The notes under the pieces: model-generated
What the model was told of the DNA's origin: nothing
The model's input: only the letters and a program-made list of their open reading frames with translations
Database searches by the model: none
Translations under genes and position numbers: made by a program
From: Akkermansiaceae bacterium
GTDB lineage: Bacteria; Verrucomicrobiota; Verrucomicrobiia; Verrucomicrobiales; Akkermansiaceae
NCBI GenBank assembly: GCA_024233135.1
Contig: JACKPZ010000007.1
Location: forward strand, 62,001-126,000
DNA length: 64,000 nt
Direction: 5' to 3'
Shown: one piece after another, positions 53,964 to 63,275 of the stretch
How positions within the stretch are numbered: the first letter of the stretch is position 1
Layout: each line of letters starts with the position of its first letter

Positions 53964-54125
53964 GGCGGGACGATTTGACGCCGCGGCGGGCGGGATGGGA
54001 ACGATAATCCTTCGCGTTGGATCATCCGCGGGCCGAATCCACGCGATTCCGGGGGGATCCGCGGTTCTTGCAAAACCGCGGCTTTCGAGCATTCTCCCCG
54101 CCGCCCGGCGCGGCCGGGAATCCCC

Positions 54126-54344
54126 ATGCGTATCATCATGAATCTCCGTTCCGTATCCGCTGCGATGGCCCTTGCCATCGGCAGCCTCGCGCTCAGCTCC
54201 TGTTTTTCGAGTTCCGAGGTTCAGAGCGGCAGCGAAAGCGTCGGCCAGCAGTTGCAGGACCTCGACCACGCCTACCGCCAGGGTATCATCACCGAAAAGG
54301 AATACGCCAAACTGAAAAAAGCCCTGATCAAGAAGCACGGCTGA
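54126..54344 (+). CDS. Small lipoprotein with SHOCT-like C-terminus
   Basis: 72 residues. The signal (MNLRSVSAAMALAIGSLALS, from Met5) ends in a lipobox with Cys26, followed by a Ser-rich linker. The C-terminal ~30 residues (LQDLDHAYRQGIITEKEYAK) resemble the SHOCT 'short C-terminal' motif with the typical G-x-I-T-x-x-E-Y/F. It lies just upstream of the skp-lpxD-HAD genes and may share their promoter region. Function is unknown. Confidence 0.75.
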   Translation: MRIIMNLRSVSAAMALAIGSLALSSCFSSSEVQSGSESVGQQLQDLDHAYRQGIITEKEYAKLKKALIKKHG

Positions 54345-54441
54345 TCCGCGGGCTTCGGCCCGGGATGAATCGTTGACGCCTCCCCGGTTTCGCTCCACGC
54401 TGCGCACGCAACAAGCTTTCGAAATACCAACCCACCCACCT

Positions 54442-55095
54442 ATGAGACTGATCCGCCCGCTTCTCGCCGCCGCCACCGCGGTCTCGCTCGCCGTCGCCGC
54501 CCACGGGCAGGAGGGCAAGCTGAACATCGCCACGGTGGACATGCAGGAGCTTTTCAAGCAGTACTACCGCACCAACGAGGCGCAGAAACAGATCAACGTC
54601 GAGCGCGCCCGCATCCAGAAGGACAACAATGAGCGCCTCGGCCGCATCCGCGAGCTGGAGGACAACCTCAGCAAGCTTCGCAAGCAGCTCGAGGATCCCG
54701 CCATCAACGACCAGAAGAAGCAGGCGCTCTTCAAGGACTGGCAGATGCAGCAGCAGGAGGGCATCGCGCTCGACCGCGAGCGACGCGAATTCCTCCAGCG
54801 CCGCAACCAGGCCCTCAACGAGAAGATGGTCCAGCGCATGAAGGGCATCCTCGAGGAAATCCGCAAGCTGGTGGAGGAACAAGCCAAGGCCGACAACTAC
54901 GACTACGTCTTCGACAAGTCCGGCCTCAGCACCTCGCAGGTTCCCTTCCTGCTCTACACCAAGGACGCCACCGACATCACCGCCGGCCTGCTCAAGGACC
55001 TGAACAAGGACGCGCCCGCCGAGTCGCTCCCTGCCGAAGGTGACCCGGAACCGGAGATGCCCGGCGCCGAAATCGCCCCCGCCGGCGACGAGTAA
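54442..55095 (+). CDS. skp: OmpH/Skp-family periplasmic chaperone
   Basis: 217 residues. The signal peptide is MRLIRPLLAAATAVSLAVAA. The OmpH beginning KLNIATVDMQELFKQYYRTN is typical, followed by a long coiled-coil hairpin (~50-165), then DNYDYVFDKSGLSTSQVPFL and an acidic Pro/Glu tail. It guards unfolded outer-membrane proteins in the periplasm. Adjacent lpxD, 18 bp downstream, matches the skp-lpxD arrangement of many Gram-negative bacteria. Confidence 0.92.
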   Translation: MRLIRPLLAAATAVSLAVAAHGQEGKLNIATVDMQELFKQYYRTNEAQKQINVERARIQKDNNERLGRIRELEDNLSKLRKQLEDPAINDQKKQALFKDWQMQQQEGIALDRERREFLQRRNQALNEKMVQRMKGILEEIRKLVEEQAKADNYDYVFDKSGLSTSQVPFLLYTKDATDITAGLLKDLNKDAPAESLPAEGDPEPEMPGAEIAPAGDE

Positions 55096-55113
55096 TCCCC
55101 AGAAACTCCGCGT

Positions 55114-56160
55114 TTGGCGTTCGCCCTCACGCTTTCCGAGCTCGCCCGATGGATCGATGGTGACATCGTCCGGGGCGGGCTCGATTTGTCTCTGACGGGC
55201 ATGGCCTCCCTCTCCGAGGCATCGCCCGGCGACGTGAGTTTCCTCGGCAACGAGAAATATCACGGCCAGTTCCTCGAAACGAAAGCCTCCGCTGTCATCG
55301 TCGGCCGCGGAGTGACGGACGGGCCGGACTCCACCGCCCTGATCGCGGTGGACAATCCCACGCTCGCGTTCTCCGTCGTCGTCCGCCACTTCGCGCAGGC
55401 GGCGGCCGCATTCACTCCCGGTGTCCATCCGAGTGCCTTTGTCGATCCGGAGGCCGCGCTTGATCCCGCCACCGTCCGCGTCCACCCGGGTGCGGTCGTC
55501 ATGGCCGGCGCGAAGGTCGGCGACGGCTGCGAGATCGGCCCCAACGCCGTCATCGGAGAAAACGCCGTGCTCGGCCGCGATTGCCGCGTCATGGCCAACG
55601 CCATCGTGCGCGAGCGCTGTGTGCTCGGCGACCGCGTCATCCTCCAGCCCGGCTGCGTGATCGGCTCGGACGGCTACGGCTACGAGTTTTCCGACGGCCG
55701 CCACGTCAAGATCGACCAGGTCGGCATCGTCGAGATCGCCGCCGACGTCGAGATCGGCGCCAACACCACCATCGACCGCGCCCGCTTCGGCAGGACGGTC
55801 ATCGGCGAGGGCACCAAGGTCGACAACCTCGTCCAGATCGCCCACAACGTCGTCATCGGAAAACACTGCCTGATCGTTTCCCAGGTCGGCATTTCCGGCA
55901 GCACGCGCATCGGCGACCACGTCACGCTCGCCGGCCAGGTCGGCGTCGTCGGCCACGTGGAAATCTGCGACCGTGTCACCCTTGCGGCGCGCACCGGCGT
56001 GCCGTCCAGCATCACCGAGCCCGGCATCTACGCCGGCCGCCGCGCCAAGCCGTTCAAGGAGGACATGAAGATCCAGGCCCTCATCCACCGTCTGCCGAAG
56101 CTGGTGGAGCGCATCAAGGCGCTTGAAGACAAGGCCGCCGGCGAAACCGCCTCGCCATGA
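55114..56160 (+). CDS. lpxD: UDP-3-O-acylglucosamine N-acyltransferase
   Basis: 348 residues from a TTG start (MAFALTLSELARWIDGDIVR). Adds the second acyl chain in lipid A synthesis. The N-terminal LpxD domain includes ASPGDVSFLGNEKYHGQFLE. The left-handed beta-helix of hexapeptide repeats runs ~110-300, with catalytic His in NLVQIAHNVVIGKHC and the GSDGYGYEF loop. The C-terminal helix (KIQALIHRLPKLVERIKAL) is intact. It overlaps the HAD gene by 4 bp (ATGA). Confidence 0.96.
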   Translation: MAFALTLSELARWIDGDIVRGGLDLSLTGMASLSEASPGDVSFLGNEKYHGQFLETKASAVIVGRGVTDGPDSTALIAVDNPTLAFSVVVRHFAQAAAAFTPGVHPSAFVDPEAALDPATVRVHPGAVVMAGAKVGDGCEIGPNAVIGENAVLGRDCRVMANAIVRERCVLGDRVILQPGCVIGSDGYGYEFSDGRHVKIDQVGIVEIAADVEIGANTTIDRARFGRTVIGEGTKVDNLVQIAHNVVIGKHCLIVSQVGISGSTRIGDHVTLAGQVGVVGHVEICDRVTLAARTGVPSSITEPGIYAGRRAKPFKEDMKIQALIHRLPKLVERIKALEDKAAGETASP

Positions 56161-56960
56161 AACCCCTGCCGCCTCCGGACAAGGCGCGCTGGGTGCTTTC
56201 CTTCGACTTCGACGGCACCCTGCACGACCCCGCGTCCGAGCCGCCGGTGCCCGACGCGTTTTTCGACAAAATCGAGGAACTCCGCCGCGACCATGCCGCC
56301 GTCTGGGGCATCAACACCGGCCGCTCGCTGCCCTACATGCTCGAAGGTTTCGTCGAAAGCCGTTTCCCGTTCCTGCCTGACTGGGTCGTCACCCGCGAGC
56401 GCGAGGTCTGGCTGCCCGGCGAGGCCGGCGACTGGCTGCCGCACGCCTCCTGGAACCAGCGATGCAAGGACGAGATCCACTCCCTCTTCGCCCACGCCGC
56501 GAAACTGCTCGCCCGCATCCGTTCCGACGTCGCCGAGCACACCGGCGCGCAATGGGTGGAGGCCGAGGGCGACCCCGCCGGCATCATCTCCCGCACCAGC
56601 GAGGAAATGGACTGGATCGTCTCCCACATCCGCCCGCTCGTCGCTGCCGAGCCGCTGCTCGCCTGGCAGCGCAACTCGATCTATCTCCGCTTCAGCCACC
56701 GCGACTATCACAAGGGCAGCGCCCTCGGAGAAGTGGCCTCGCTCTTCGGGCTCGCCGCGGAAAACTGCTTCGCCATCGGCGACAGCCACAACGATTTCGA
56801 GATGCTCGATCCCGCCTTCGCCGCCCGCACCGCCTGCCCGGCGAACTCGGTGCCCGAGATCCTCTCCCACGTCCGCGAAACCGGTGGTTGCATCACGTCC
56901 CGCATCCACGGAGCGGGGGCCATCGAGGCGCTCGAACATTACTTCGGCGGCGGCCACTGA
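56157..56960 (+). CDS. HAD-superfamily (Cof/SPP-like) phosphatase
   Basis: 267 residues. Motif I is LSFDFDGTLHD with Asp17 and Asp19, motif II is INTGRS, motif III is the Lys in HRDYHKGSALGEVASLFGL, and motif IV is FAIGDSHNDFEMLD. A C2-type cap lies between, as in sucrose-phosphatase and Cof enzymes. Substrate is unknown, perhaps a sugar phosphate. Its start overlaps the lpxD stop, so translation is coupled to the lipid A gene. Confidence 0.9.
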   Translation: MKPLPPPDKARWVLSFDFDGTLHDPASEPPVPDAFFDKIEELRRDHAAVWGINTGRSLPYMLEGFVESRFPFLPDWVVTREREVWLPGEAGDWLPHASWNQRCKDEIHSLFAHAAKLLARIRSDVAEHTGAQWVEAEGDPAGIISRTSEEMDWIVSHIRPLVAAEPLLAWQRNSIYLRFSHRDYHKGSALGEVASLFGLAAENCFAIGDSHNDFEMLDPAFAARTACPANSVPEILSHVRETGGCITSRIHGAGAIEALEHYFGGGH

Positions 56961-57125
56961 GAGCGATGCCCCGCCCGCGAAGCCGATTGGCAACGAAATG
57001 ATCCGGCCGATTGACAGGCCGTCTCCAGATCGCATAGAAGGCGGCTGAATTGGAATGCGCGCTCCGGTTTCTTCCGTGCGGAAGAAGGCGCGTGGCATCC
57101 GGCAAGCCCAAAACCCTCCACTCCC

Positions 57126-60100
57126 ATGAAGCTCTGCTTCGCGGCGGCTCTTGCCGCCTGCCTGATCGTGTCCGCAACCGCCGATACGACGGTATCCCCG
57201 CCGGTCCTCGGCTTCGCCACCGGCCTTCCCGGCGAACAGGTTCACCTCGCGTGGGCCTCCGAACCCGGTGTCCGCTACGCCATCGAGAAATCCACCGACC
57301 TCGCTGCCGGCAGCGGTGGCGGGGGAGGCGGCGGATGGACCCGCGTCGCAGTCGTGCGGGCCGATGATACCTCCGCCGATTGGACGGACCCCGTTGCGAC
57401 TGAAACCCGTGCGTTCTACCGCATTTCCCAGCCGCAGGCCGAAGTCTTCTCCATTGCCGAGCCCGTTCTCTCTTCGTCCGGTGGCACGCTGGTGGTCGTC
57501 GGCCAGTGCATTCCCGACGGGTCCTTCCTCACCTTGGAAATCGATGGTGTCGGCCTCGTCTCCGCCGCCCTCGTTTCCTCCGGCCCCGGCCAATGGACCG
57601 CCACGTTCACCGGTGCTTTCCCCGTGCCGGGAGGCTCCGTCATCTCCGTCATCTCGGCCGCGATCACCGACGGCGGCGGTGCCGAGATCTGCCCGGTCGA
57701 TGTCGATATCAGCATCACCGAAACCGGCTTCGCCGCCGATGCCCCACTGAACTCGCTGCCGCCCGCCGCGCCGTGTCCGCTGGTCGCGCAAATCCCGGTT
57801 CCCGGAGTGGGCATCATCATCAAGAAGCATCCAGGAAACGGCAGCGGCAAGCGCGCGGGCCCTGGCGACTATCTGGATGACGATGACGACGACGATACCG
57901 TCCCGACCAATGCCAGCATCCCGGTTCCAGGCGTGGGCGTGGTCATCAAGAAGCATCCCGGCAGCAGCGTGGACCGAAGGGCGGATCCCGACGACTGCGA
58001 CGACGAGAACGATGATCCGCGGGACGCCTCAAGCATCCGCCTCGCCCCCGGCCGCAACGGCATGCCCGGCGAGGCCTGCCTCGAATACGACGCTCTCACG
58101 CTCGCCTGCCCCGCCGGCCCGCCGGTCACCTGGACCATGACCTACCGCTCGATGGCCGAGGTCAGCTCCGGCCACGGACCCGGCTGGGATTTCGCCTACA
58201 ACATTTATCTCGAAGCCGCTTCGAGCACCGCGCCGACGGTCGTGATCCACGATGGCGCCGGCCGCGCCGACACCTTCCGCCGCGCCGCGGACGGCACCTA
58301 CCGTGCCGACGGTTTCTCGCGCGTCGGGAGCTTCAGTGGAGACACCTTCACCCTGACCTTCGCAAATGGCGGCACCTGGACCTTCTTCCCGCTTGGTGGA
58401 GCCGTCGCCCCCGGCAGGATCCTCCACAGCACCGACCCCAACGGCAACTTCCTCGAATTCGGCTACGACATCGCCAACCACTTGATCGAGGTCGAAAGCA
58501 ACTTCGCTCCGCTGTTCAATGTCGTCTGGACCGGTGACCGCGTCACGTCGATCTCCGACCACACCGGCCGCAGCGTGACGTTCAGCTACTACGGTCCGGT
58601 CGGGGCCGGTGGCTCCGATGGCGACCTGAAATCGATCGGCTGCCCGACCGAATCCGGCCTGCCACCTGCCGCGGGTGACACCACGTTCACCTACACCACC
58701 GGCAGCGGCACCCCGCGTCTTAATGGCAACCTGCTCTCCATCACCGACGGTGCCGGCCGCGTGCTCGAATCGCTCACCTACGCGACGACCACCACCCCGA
58801 CGGATCTGGATTTCGACACCCTCCTCACCCAGAGCGCCCATGAGCTGGGCCATAATCTCGGCATGTGCCACGACCTCTCGCCCTCCCTTGGCGCACGGGT
58901 GGTTTACGAAAACGACGAGCTCGGCCGCGTGACCGAGACCGTTTTCGACCGCATGCACCGTCCGTTCATCCATCGCATCCACAACGGATTCCACACCGCT
59001 CCCGGCGGCACCGTTTCGCCATCCGACTTCCCGCTTTCCGGCAAGACCCGTAGCACGGATCCCGACTATTTCGAGACCACCTGGACTTACAACGGCGATT
59101 CGAACGTCACCGCTCTCACCGGAGCCGACGGCTCGAAAATGCTCACCACCTACGAGCGCGATCTCAACCCCGCCTGCGCACCCATCGAGCGTGGAAACGC
59201 CCGCGTCCAGACGCTGGTTTCCTCGATCGGCGAGAAACGCAGCATCACCATGGAATACGAGCCGGACACCGGTACCCCGGAGTGCGCACGCCCCGGCAAT
59301 CCGATCGGCGGACTCACCATCAAGGTCGGCAAGAACCCCGGCGGCAATCCCTCCGCCCGCCCGGGCAACCCGATCGGCGGACTCGTACTGAAGGCCGGCA
59401 AGAACCCCGGCGGCGGACTCTCTGCCGGTCGCCGCCGCGTCGAGGTGCTCAAGTCCAACAAGACCGGCGATCCCTTCGCCAAAAGCGGCATCACCATCAG
59501 CACCTCCCACGTCGAATACGCCACCGCCGACGCCCTCATCTGGAGCCCGCGCAGCAACTACGGTGGGCCAGATGATGACTGTGATCTTTTCGCCCGCGAT
59601 CTGCGCGACGGCACCATTGATGGCTGGGACGGCACGGTCAAAGGCTCCACCCGCCTGGCAGGTGGCGACGATACCGACGAAGACTGCGATGGTCTGAGCG
59701 ACGACGATGCCCCCGCATCGTCAGGGCGCGGCGTGGGCGCATGCTCGGGATCGAGGGGCGTCCTGTCCGCCGTTCGACTCACCCGCCTCACCACCTCCCA
59801 CGGCCAGAGTTTCACCTGGACCTACGACGCGGCCGGGAACTGCACCTCCGCCACCACCCCCATCTCCGGCGGCGCAGTGTATGTGTACGACACCCAAGGC
59901 CGGCTCACCAGCAGCACCATCTCTAACGGCGCGGACGGCGATTTCCATGACGAGCTCGCCTACGGCTCCGACGGCTTTCTCCACACCTACACGGAGGACG
60001 CCACGCCCGGCGGACGCAATCTGACGACCACCTTCGAATACGACACGCTCGGCCGCTGCACGCGCATCGTCGATCCGATGACCGACGACTGGCTGCTCAC

Positions 60101-63100
60101 CTGGAACGCGCTCGACGTTTGCACGCAAACCGAGTCGCCCCCGGTCGCCGGAGAACGTATCGCCACCGACTTCGCCTACGATGCCTCGGGCCGCCTCGCC
60201 CGCTGCGACGTGCAACTGCGCGACAGCTTCGGCAACGTCAACCCGACCAACCCCTCCTATTCGAGCTTCTGGGTCTATGACTTCCGCGGCCGCCTTTCGC
60301 AAATTGCCACCGAGGAGCGCCCGACCGATACCACCGGCCTGCTCGAACCCGACCCGCTCACGCTCGAGAACTTCGCCGTCACCGACTTCACCTACAACAA
60401 CGCCGGCCAGGTCATCCGCGCCAGCACCCCCGCCGCCTGCCGCGGCCAGAGCACCGACGAGGTCGTCGATCTCACCTACGACGAACGCGGCCTGCTGCAT
60501 CACGTCGTCGCCGGCGGTCTCGGCACTCCCGGCGCCGTTACCACCGAATACGACTACGACACCCTCGGCGCTTGCGTCCGCGAGGCCTGCCTTGCGCCCG
60601 ATGGCGGCGAAACCCTCTACGCCTACGACGCCTTCCACCGCCCCGCGTCGGTGACCGATGCGATGGGCAACGAAGCCGTCTTCACCTACGACGAGGCCGG
60701 CCGCGTGACGACCTCGTTCTACGGCGAAACCGAGGACCTTCCCGGCGACTCGGGCAACGTCCTGCTCTCACGAAGCACGGTCACTGACGGCGGAGGAGGA
60801 CGAAACCAACTGTCGTTCGGATTCGTCTACTGGACCGACGGTTCTGCCGCCATCATCCGCCGCATGCACATCAAGGAGAACGTCGAGGCACTCTATGACG
60901 ACTCAATCTCCGACGCCCGCACCTGCCCGCCCGACCGCCCCGTCCGCTGCGGCGACGGCACCTGCGCCGCGTTCTTCGCCGTTTATCAGGAGGACGATGT
61001 CATCGAAACCGAGCGCTTCAGCCCCGGTTCAGGGACCAGCGTGCTGGAAACCACCGTCCTCGACCGCTCGCCTGCCGGGCTTCTCATGAGCGTCACCCGG
61101 AATGGCGACCTGCTCGATTCCTACACCTACGACTCGTCCGGCGCGCTTTCCTCGATCTCGAACGCCGCCCGCACGATCGATCTCAACCGTGATGGCCGGC
61201 AGGACGTCCTGCTCTGCGGAAAGACCGAGCATTTCCGCGTCGCCTCGCCGCCCGCACCGAAAACCTTCAGCCACACCATCACCCGCGACTCGCTCGGCCG
61301 CATCACCGCCGTCACCGACGGCGCGGGCAATGCCAGCGAGTATGAATATGACTCGCTCGGCCGCGTGACCTCGGCCACCTCGCCGGGACGTCCGCCCCAC
61401 GTTTTCGCCTGGGATTCGGCCGATGTCGCAGGCCCCTACTCGGTGCTCGTTTCGTGCGACATCGACAACTCCGGCTCCCCGACCGAACTCGGTCGCACGC
61501 TCGCACGCTGCGGCTCGCCCGTTCAATCCGCCGATTCGAACGGCTACGTCCGCACCTACACCTACGACGCCCTCGGCCGCCCGACCCGTTGCGATCTCCC
61601 GGACGGCACCTACGAGTCCACCACTTACGACGCCCGCGGATTCATCGTGAGCGGCAGGTTCTCCGACGGCAGCTCACTTGACATCACAACCGACCGCCTC
61701 GGCCGTAGGATCGTCATCACCCCGGTCAACGATCCGCCCACCGTCATTCCCAGCCCGCCCACCAACTATGCCTACGACGGCCTCGGCCGACTCGTCAGTG
61801 CGGCGCAGGGTGCGTCCACCGTGGCCATGACCTGGGATTCCGTCGGCAACCCGACCAGCGAGACCAGCAACGGCCTCACCGTTTCCCGCACCTTCAACCA
61901 CCGAGGCCGCACCAGCGTCACCTATCCCGGCGGCACACCCATTTCGGAAACCCGCAACGAGTTCGGCCAACTCACCGACGTCGGTGGCAACCTCACCCGC
62001 TACGTCGGCATGCGCGTCTATCAGACCGAGCAGACCAACGGGGTCGTCACCACCTACGACTACCGCGGCGAGGGCGACACCTCGCCGCCCGGCGACTCTT
62101 CCTACGGTTCCTGCGTCCGCGTCACTTCCGTTTCCGGCACGACCACGTTGAGCGACGTCCTCCTCGAGCGCTCGCCCGACCAGCGGATCACGGTCAGCAA
62201 CGGACGCTTCACCGACGAGGCGACGGGACCGGCGCGGATCCGGACCTACACCTACGACGGCCTCGGCCGCATCACCGGCTGCCTCACCGAGCGCGTGGAA
62301 TCCCTCGGTGCCGCCCCCGTCACCGAAAGCGATGTCCATTACACCCTCGACGCCGCCGGCCGCCGCCTGACCGTCACCGGTGGTGCCCACCCCGGCAGCT
62401 ACACGCAGGATTCCGCCCTCCCCACCGATCCCGTGCCCGGTCCGGGCGATCACCAGATGGGCCAATACACCACCTGGCCCGGCGGCAACCTCGAGTGGGA
62501 CGATCGCGGCAACCTCACTGTCATCCACATTGCTTCGGAAACCCGCGACTTCGATTGCGACGGCGACGGCCGCCTTGTCGCGGTCAATGACGGTGGCGGC
62601 ACCCCGGTTGTCAGCTACACCTACGACGCCCTCGGCCGGCTCGCCACGCGCGCCGACGCCAGCACCATCACCTCCTTCGTCTGGGACGGATCCCGCATGA
62701 TCCAGGAACTCGACGACCCGAACGGCACCGGCGAGCTTTCCGCGGCCCTGACCTTTGTTTGCGGCGACGGCGGCATCCGCCGCTGCATCTCCACCCGCAA
62801 CGGCACGCTCTATTATCCGTCCGGCGGCAATGAAGGCGATGCGGACGTCTATCCGATTCTTCCTGTCTGGCCCAGCAGGCTCGAAGAGAAAGAAATCGAT
62901 TGGGACATCACCATGGGCAGGGTCCACTCCTTGACGGGTTCCTCCGGGGAGGTCGTCGAGCGCTACGATTTCGACGAGGCCGGCGAACTGCTCCTGCTCG
63001 ACGACGCGGGTGTTCCCAAGACCACCGCCATCGGCCCCGTCCGCTGGATGGCCCCCGAATCGCTGCGCGATGCCAGCACGGGCTTCCTCCACGGTCAGGG

Positions 63101-63200
63101 CGGTGTCTATGCGCCCCCGCTCGGCTGCAAAGTCACGGTCGAGAAGTTCCATGTCACCGAGACCTACGGCCAGACCGCGGCGTCATCCGCGGAACGCTGA
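57126..63200 (+). CDS. Giant secreted RHS/YD-repeat protein
   Basis: 2024 residues. The signal peptide is MKLCFAAALAACLIVSATAD. From ~340 onward there are many YD repeats (T-Y-D-x-x-G-R-L/V/I type), forming the RHS/teneurin-like shell. The N-terminal part carries a ~40-residue duplicated block with (V/I)-I-K-K-H-P-G and long Asp runs. The repeats are interrupted by islands: HELGHNLGMCHD at residues 572-583 (a perfect metzincin zinc motif), an acidic Cys/Asp segment near 820-870, and FVYWTDGS with PVRCGDGTC at 1233-1285. The usual RHS core motif and toxin tail are not evident, and the C-terminus ends abruptly. A hairpin (57069-57086) lies in the leader. It probably is exported and encapsulating, but cargo and role are unknown. 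Confidence 0.85.
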   Translation: MKLCFAAALAACLIVSATADTTVSPPVLGFATGLPGEQVHLAWASEPGVRYAIEKSTDLAAGSGGGGGGGWTRVAVVRADDTSADWTDPVATETRAFYRISQPQAEVFSIAEPVLSSSGGTLVVVGQCIPDGSFLTLEIDGVGLVSAALVSSGPGQWTATFTGAFPVPGGSVISVISAAITDGGGAEICPVDVDISITETGFAADAPLNSLPPAAPCPLVAQIPVPGVGIIIKKHPGNGSGKRAGPGDYLDDDDDDDTVPTNASIPVPGVGVVIKKHPGSSVDRRADPDDCDDENDDPRDASSIRLAPGRNGMPGEACLEYDALTLACPAGPPVTWTMTYRSMAEVSSGHGPGWDFAYNIYLEAASSTAPTVVIHDGAGRADTFRRAADGTYRADGFSRVGSFSGDTFTLTFANGGTWTFFPLGGAVAPGRILHSTDPNGNFLEFGYDIANHLIEVESNFAPLFNVVWTGDRVTSISDHTGRSVTFSYYGPVGAGGSDGDLKSIGCPTESGLPPAAGDTTFTYTTGSGTPRLNGNLLSITDGAGRVLESLTYATTTTPTDLDFDTLLTQSAHELGHNLGMCHDLSPSLGARVVYENDELGRVTETVFDRMHRPFIHRIHNGFHTAPGGTVSPSDFPLSGKTRSTDPDYFETTWTYNGDSNVTALTGADGSKMLTTYERDLNPACAPIERGNARVQTLVSSIGEKRSITMEYEPDTGTPECARPGNPIGGLTIKVGKNPGGNPSARPGNPIGGLVLKAGKNPGGGLSAGRRRVEVLKSNKTGDPFAKSGITISTSHVEYATADALIWSPRSNYGGPDDDCDLFARDLRDGTIDGWDGTVKGSTRLAGGDDTDEDCDGLSDDDAPASSGRGVGACSGSRGVLSAVRLTRLTTSHGQSFTWTYDAAGNCTSATTPISGGAVYVYDTQGRLTSSTISNGADGDFHDELAYGSDGFLHTYTEDATPGGRNLTTTFEYDTLGRCTRIVDPMTDDWLLTWNALDVCTQTESPPVAGERIATDFAYDASGRLARCDVQLRDSFGNVNPTNPSYSSFWVYDFRGRLSQIATEERPTDTTGLLEPDPLTLENFAVTDFTYNNAGQVIRASTPAACRGQSTDEVVDLTYDERGLLHHVVAGGLGTPGAVTTEYDYDTLGACVREACLAPDGGETLYAYDAFHRPASVTDAMGNEAVFTYDEAGRVTTSFYGETEDLPGDSGNVLLSRSTVTDGGGGRNQLSFGFVYWTDGSAAIIRRMHIKENVEALYDDSISDARTCPPDRPVRCGDGTCAAFFAVYQEDDVIETERFSPGSGTSVLETTVLDRSPAGLLMSVTRNGDLLDSYTYDSSGALSSISNAARTIDLNRDGRQDVLLCGKTEHFRVASPPAPKTFSHTITRDSLGRITAVTDGAGNASEYEYDSLGRVTSATSPGRPPHVFAWDSADVAGPYSVLVSCDIDNSGSPTELGRTLARCGSPVQSADSNGYVRTYTYDALGRPTRCDLPDGTYESTTYDARGFIVSGRFSDGSSLDITTDRLGRRIVITPVNDPPTVIPSPPTNYAYDGLGRLVSAAQGASTVAMTWDSVGNPTSETSNGLTVSRTFNHRGRTSVTYPGGTPISETRNEFGQLTDVGGNLTRYVGMRVYQTEQTNGVVTTYDYRGEGDTSPPGDSSYGSCVRVTSVSGTTTLSDVLLERSPDQRITVSNGRFTDEATGPARIRTYTYDGLGRITGCLTERVESLGAAPVTESDVHYTLDAAGRRLTVTGGAHPGSYTQDSALPTDPVPGPGDHQMGQYTTWPGGNLEWDDRGNLTVIHIASETRDFDCDGDGRLVAVNDGGGTPVVSYTYDALGRLATRADASTITSFVWDGSRMIQELDDPNGTGELSAALTFVCGDGGIRRCISTRNGTLYYPSGGNEGDADVYPILPVWPSRLEEKEIDWDITMGRVHSLTGSSGEVVERYDFDEAGELLLLDDAGVPKTTAIGPVRWMAPESLRDASTGFLHGQGGVYAPPLGCKVTVEKFHVTETYGQTAASSAER
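57793..57963 (+). repeat. Direct repeat inside the RHS gene
   Basis: About 40 bases near 57795-57835 recur near 57919-57960, encoding I-P-V-P-G-V-G-(I/V)-(I/V)-I-K-K-H-P-G twice, each followed by a basic/acidic linker. A related K-x-x-K-N-P-G-G phrase occurs twice more near 59310-59415. Confidence 0.8.
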
Positions 63201-63219
63201 TCGGGCGCGCGTGGCCACG

Positions 63220-63249
63220 AAAAAGGGGATCGTCCGCGGACGATCCCCT
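63220..63249 (-). terminator. Rho-independent terminator of the protease gene
   Basis: A perfect palindrome at 63224-63249 forms a stem of up to 13 bp. On the minus strand it is followed by five T's (complement of 63220-63224), placing it 27 bases after the protease stop. Confidence 0.9.
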
Positions 63250-63275
63250 GAAAGGCCTGTTTCGATGAGGATCGC

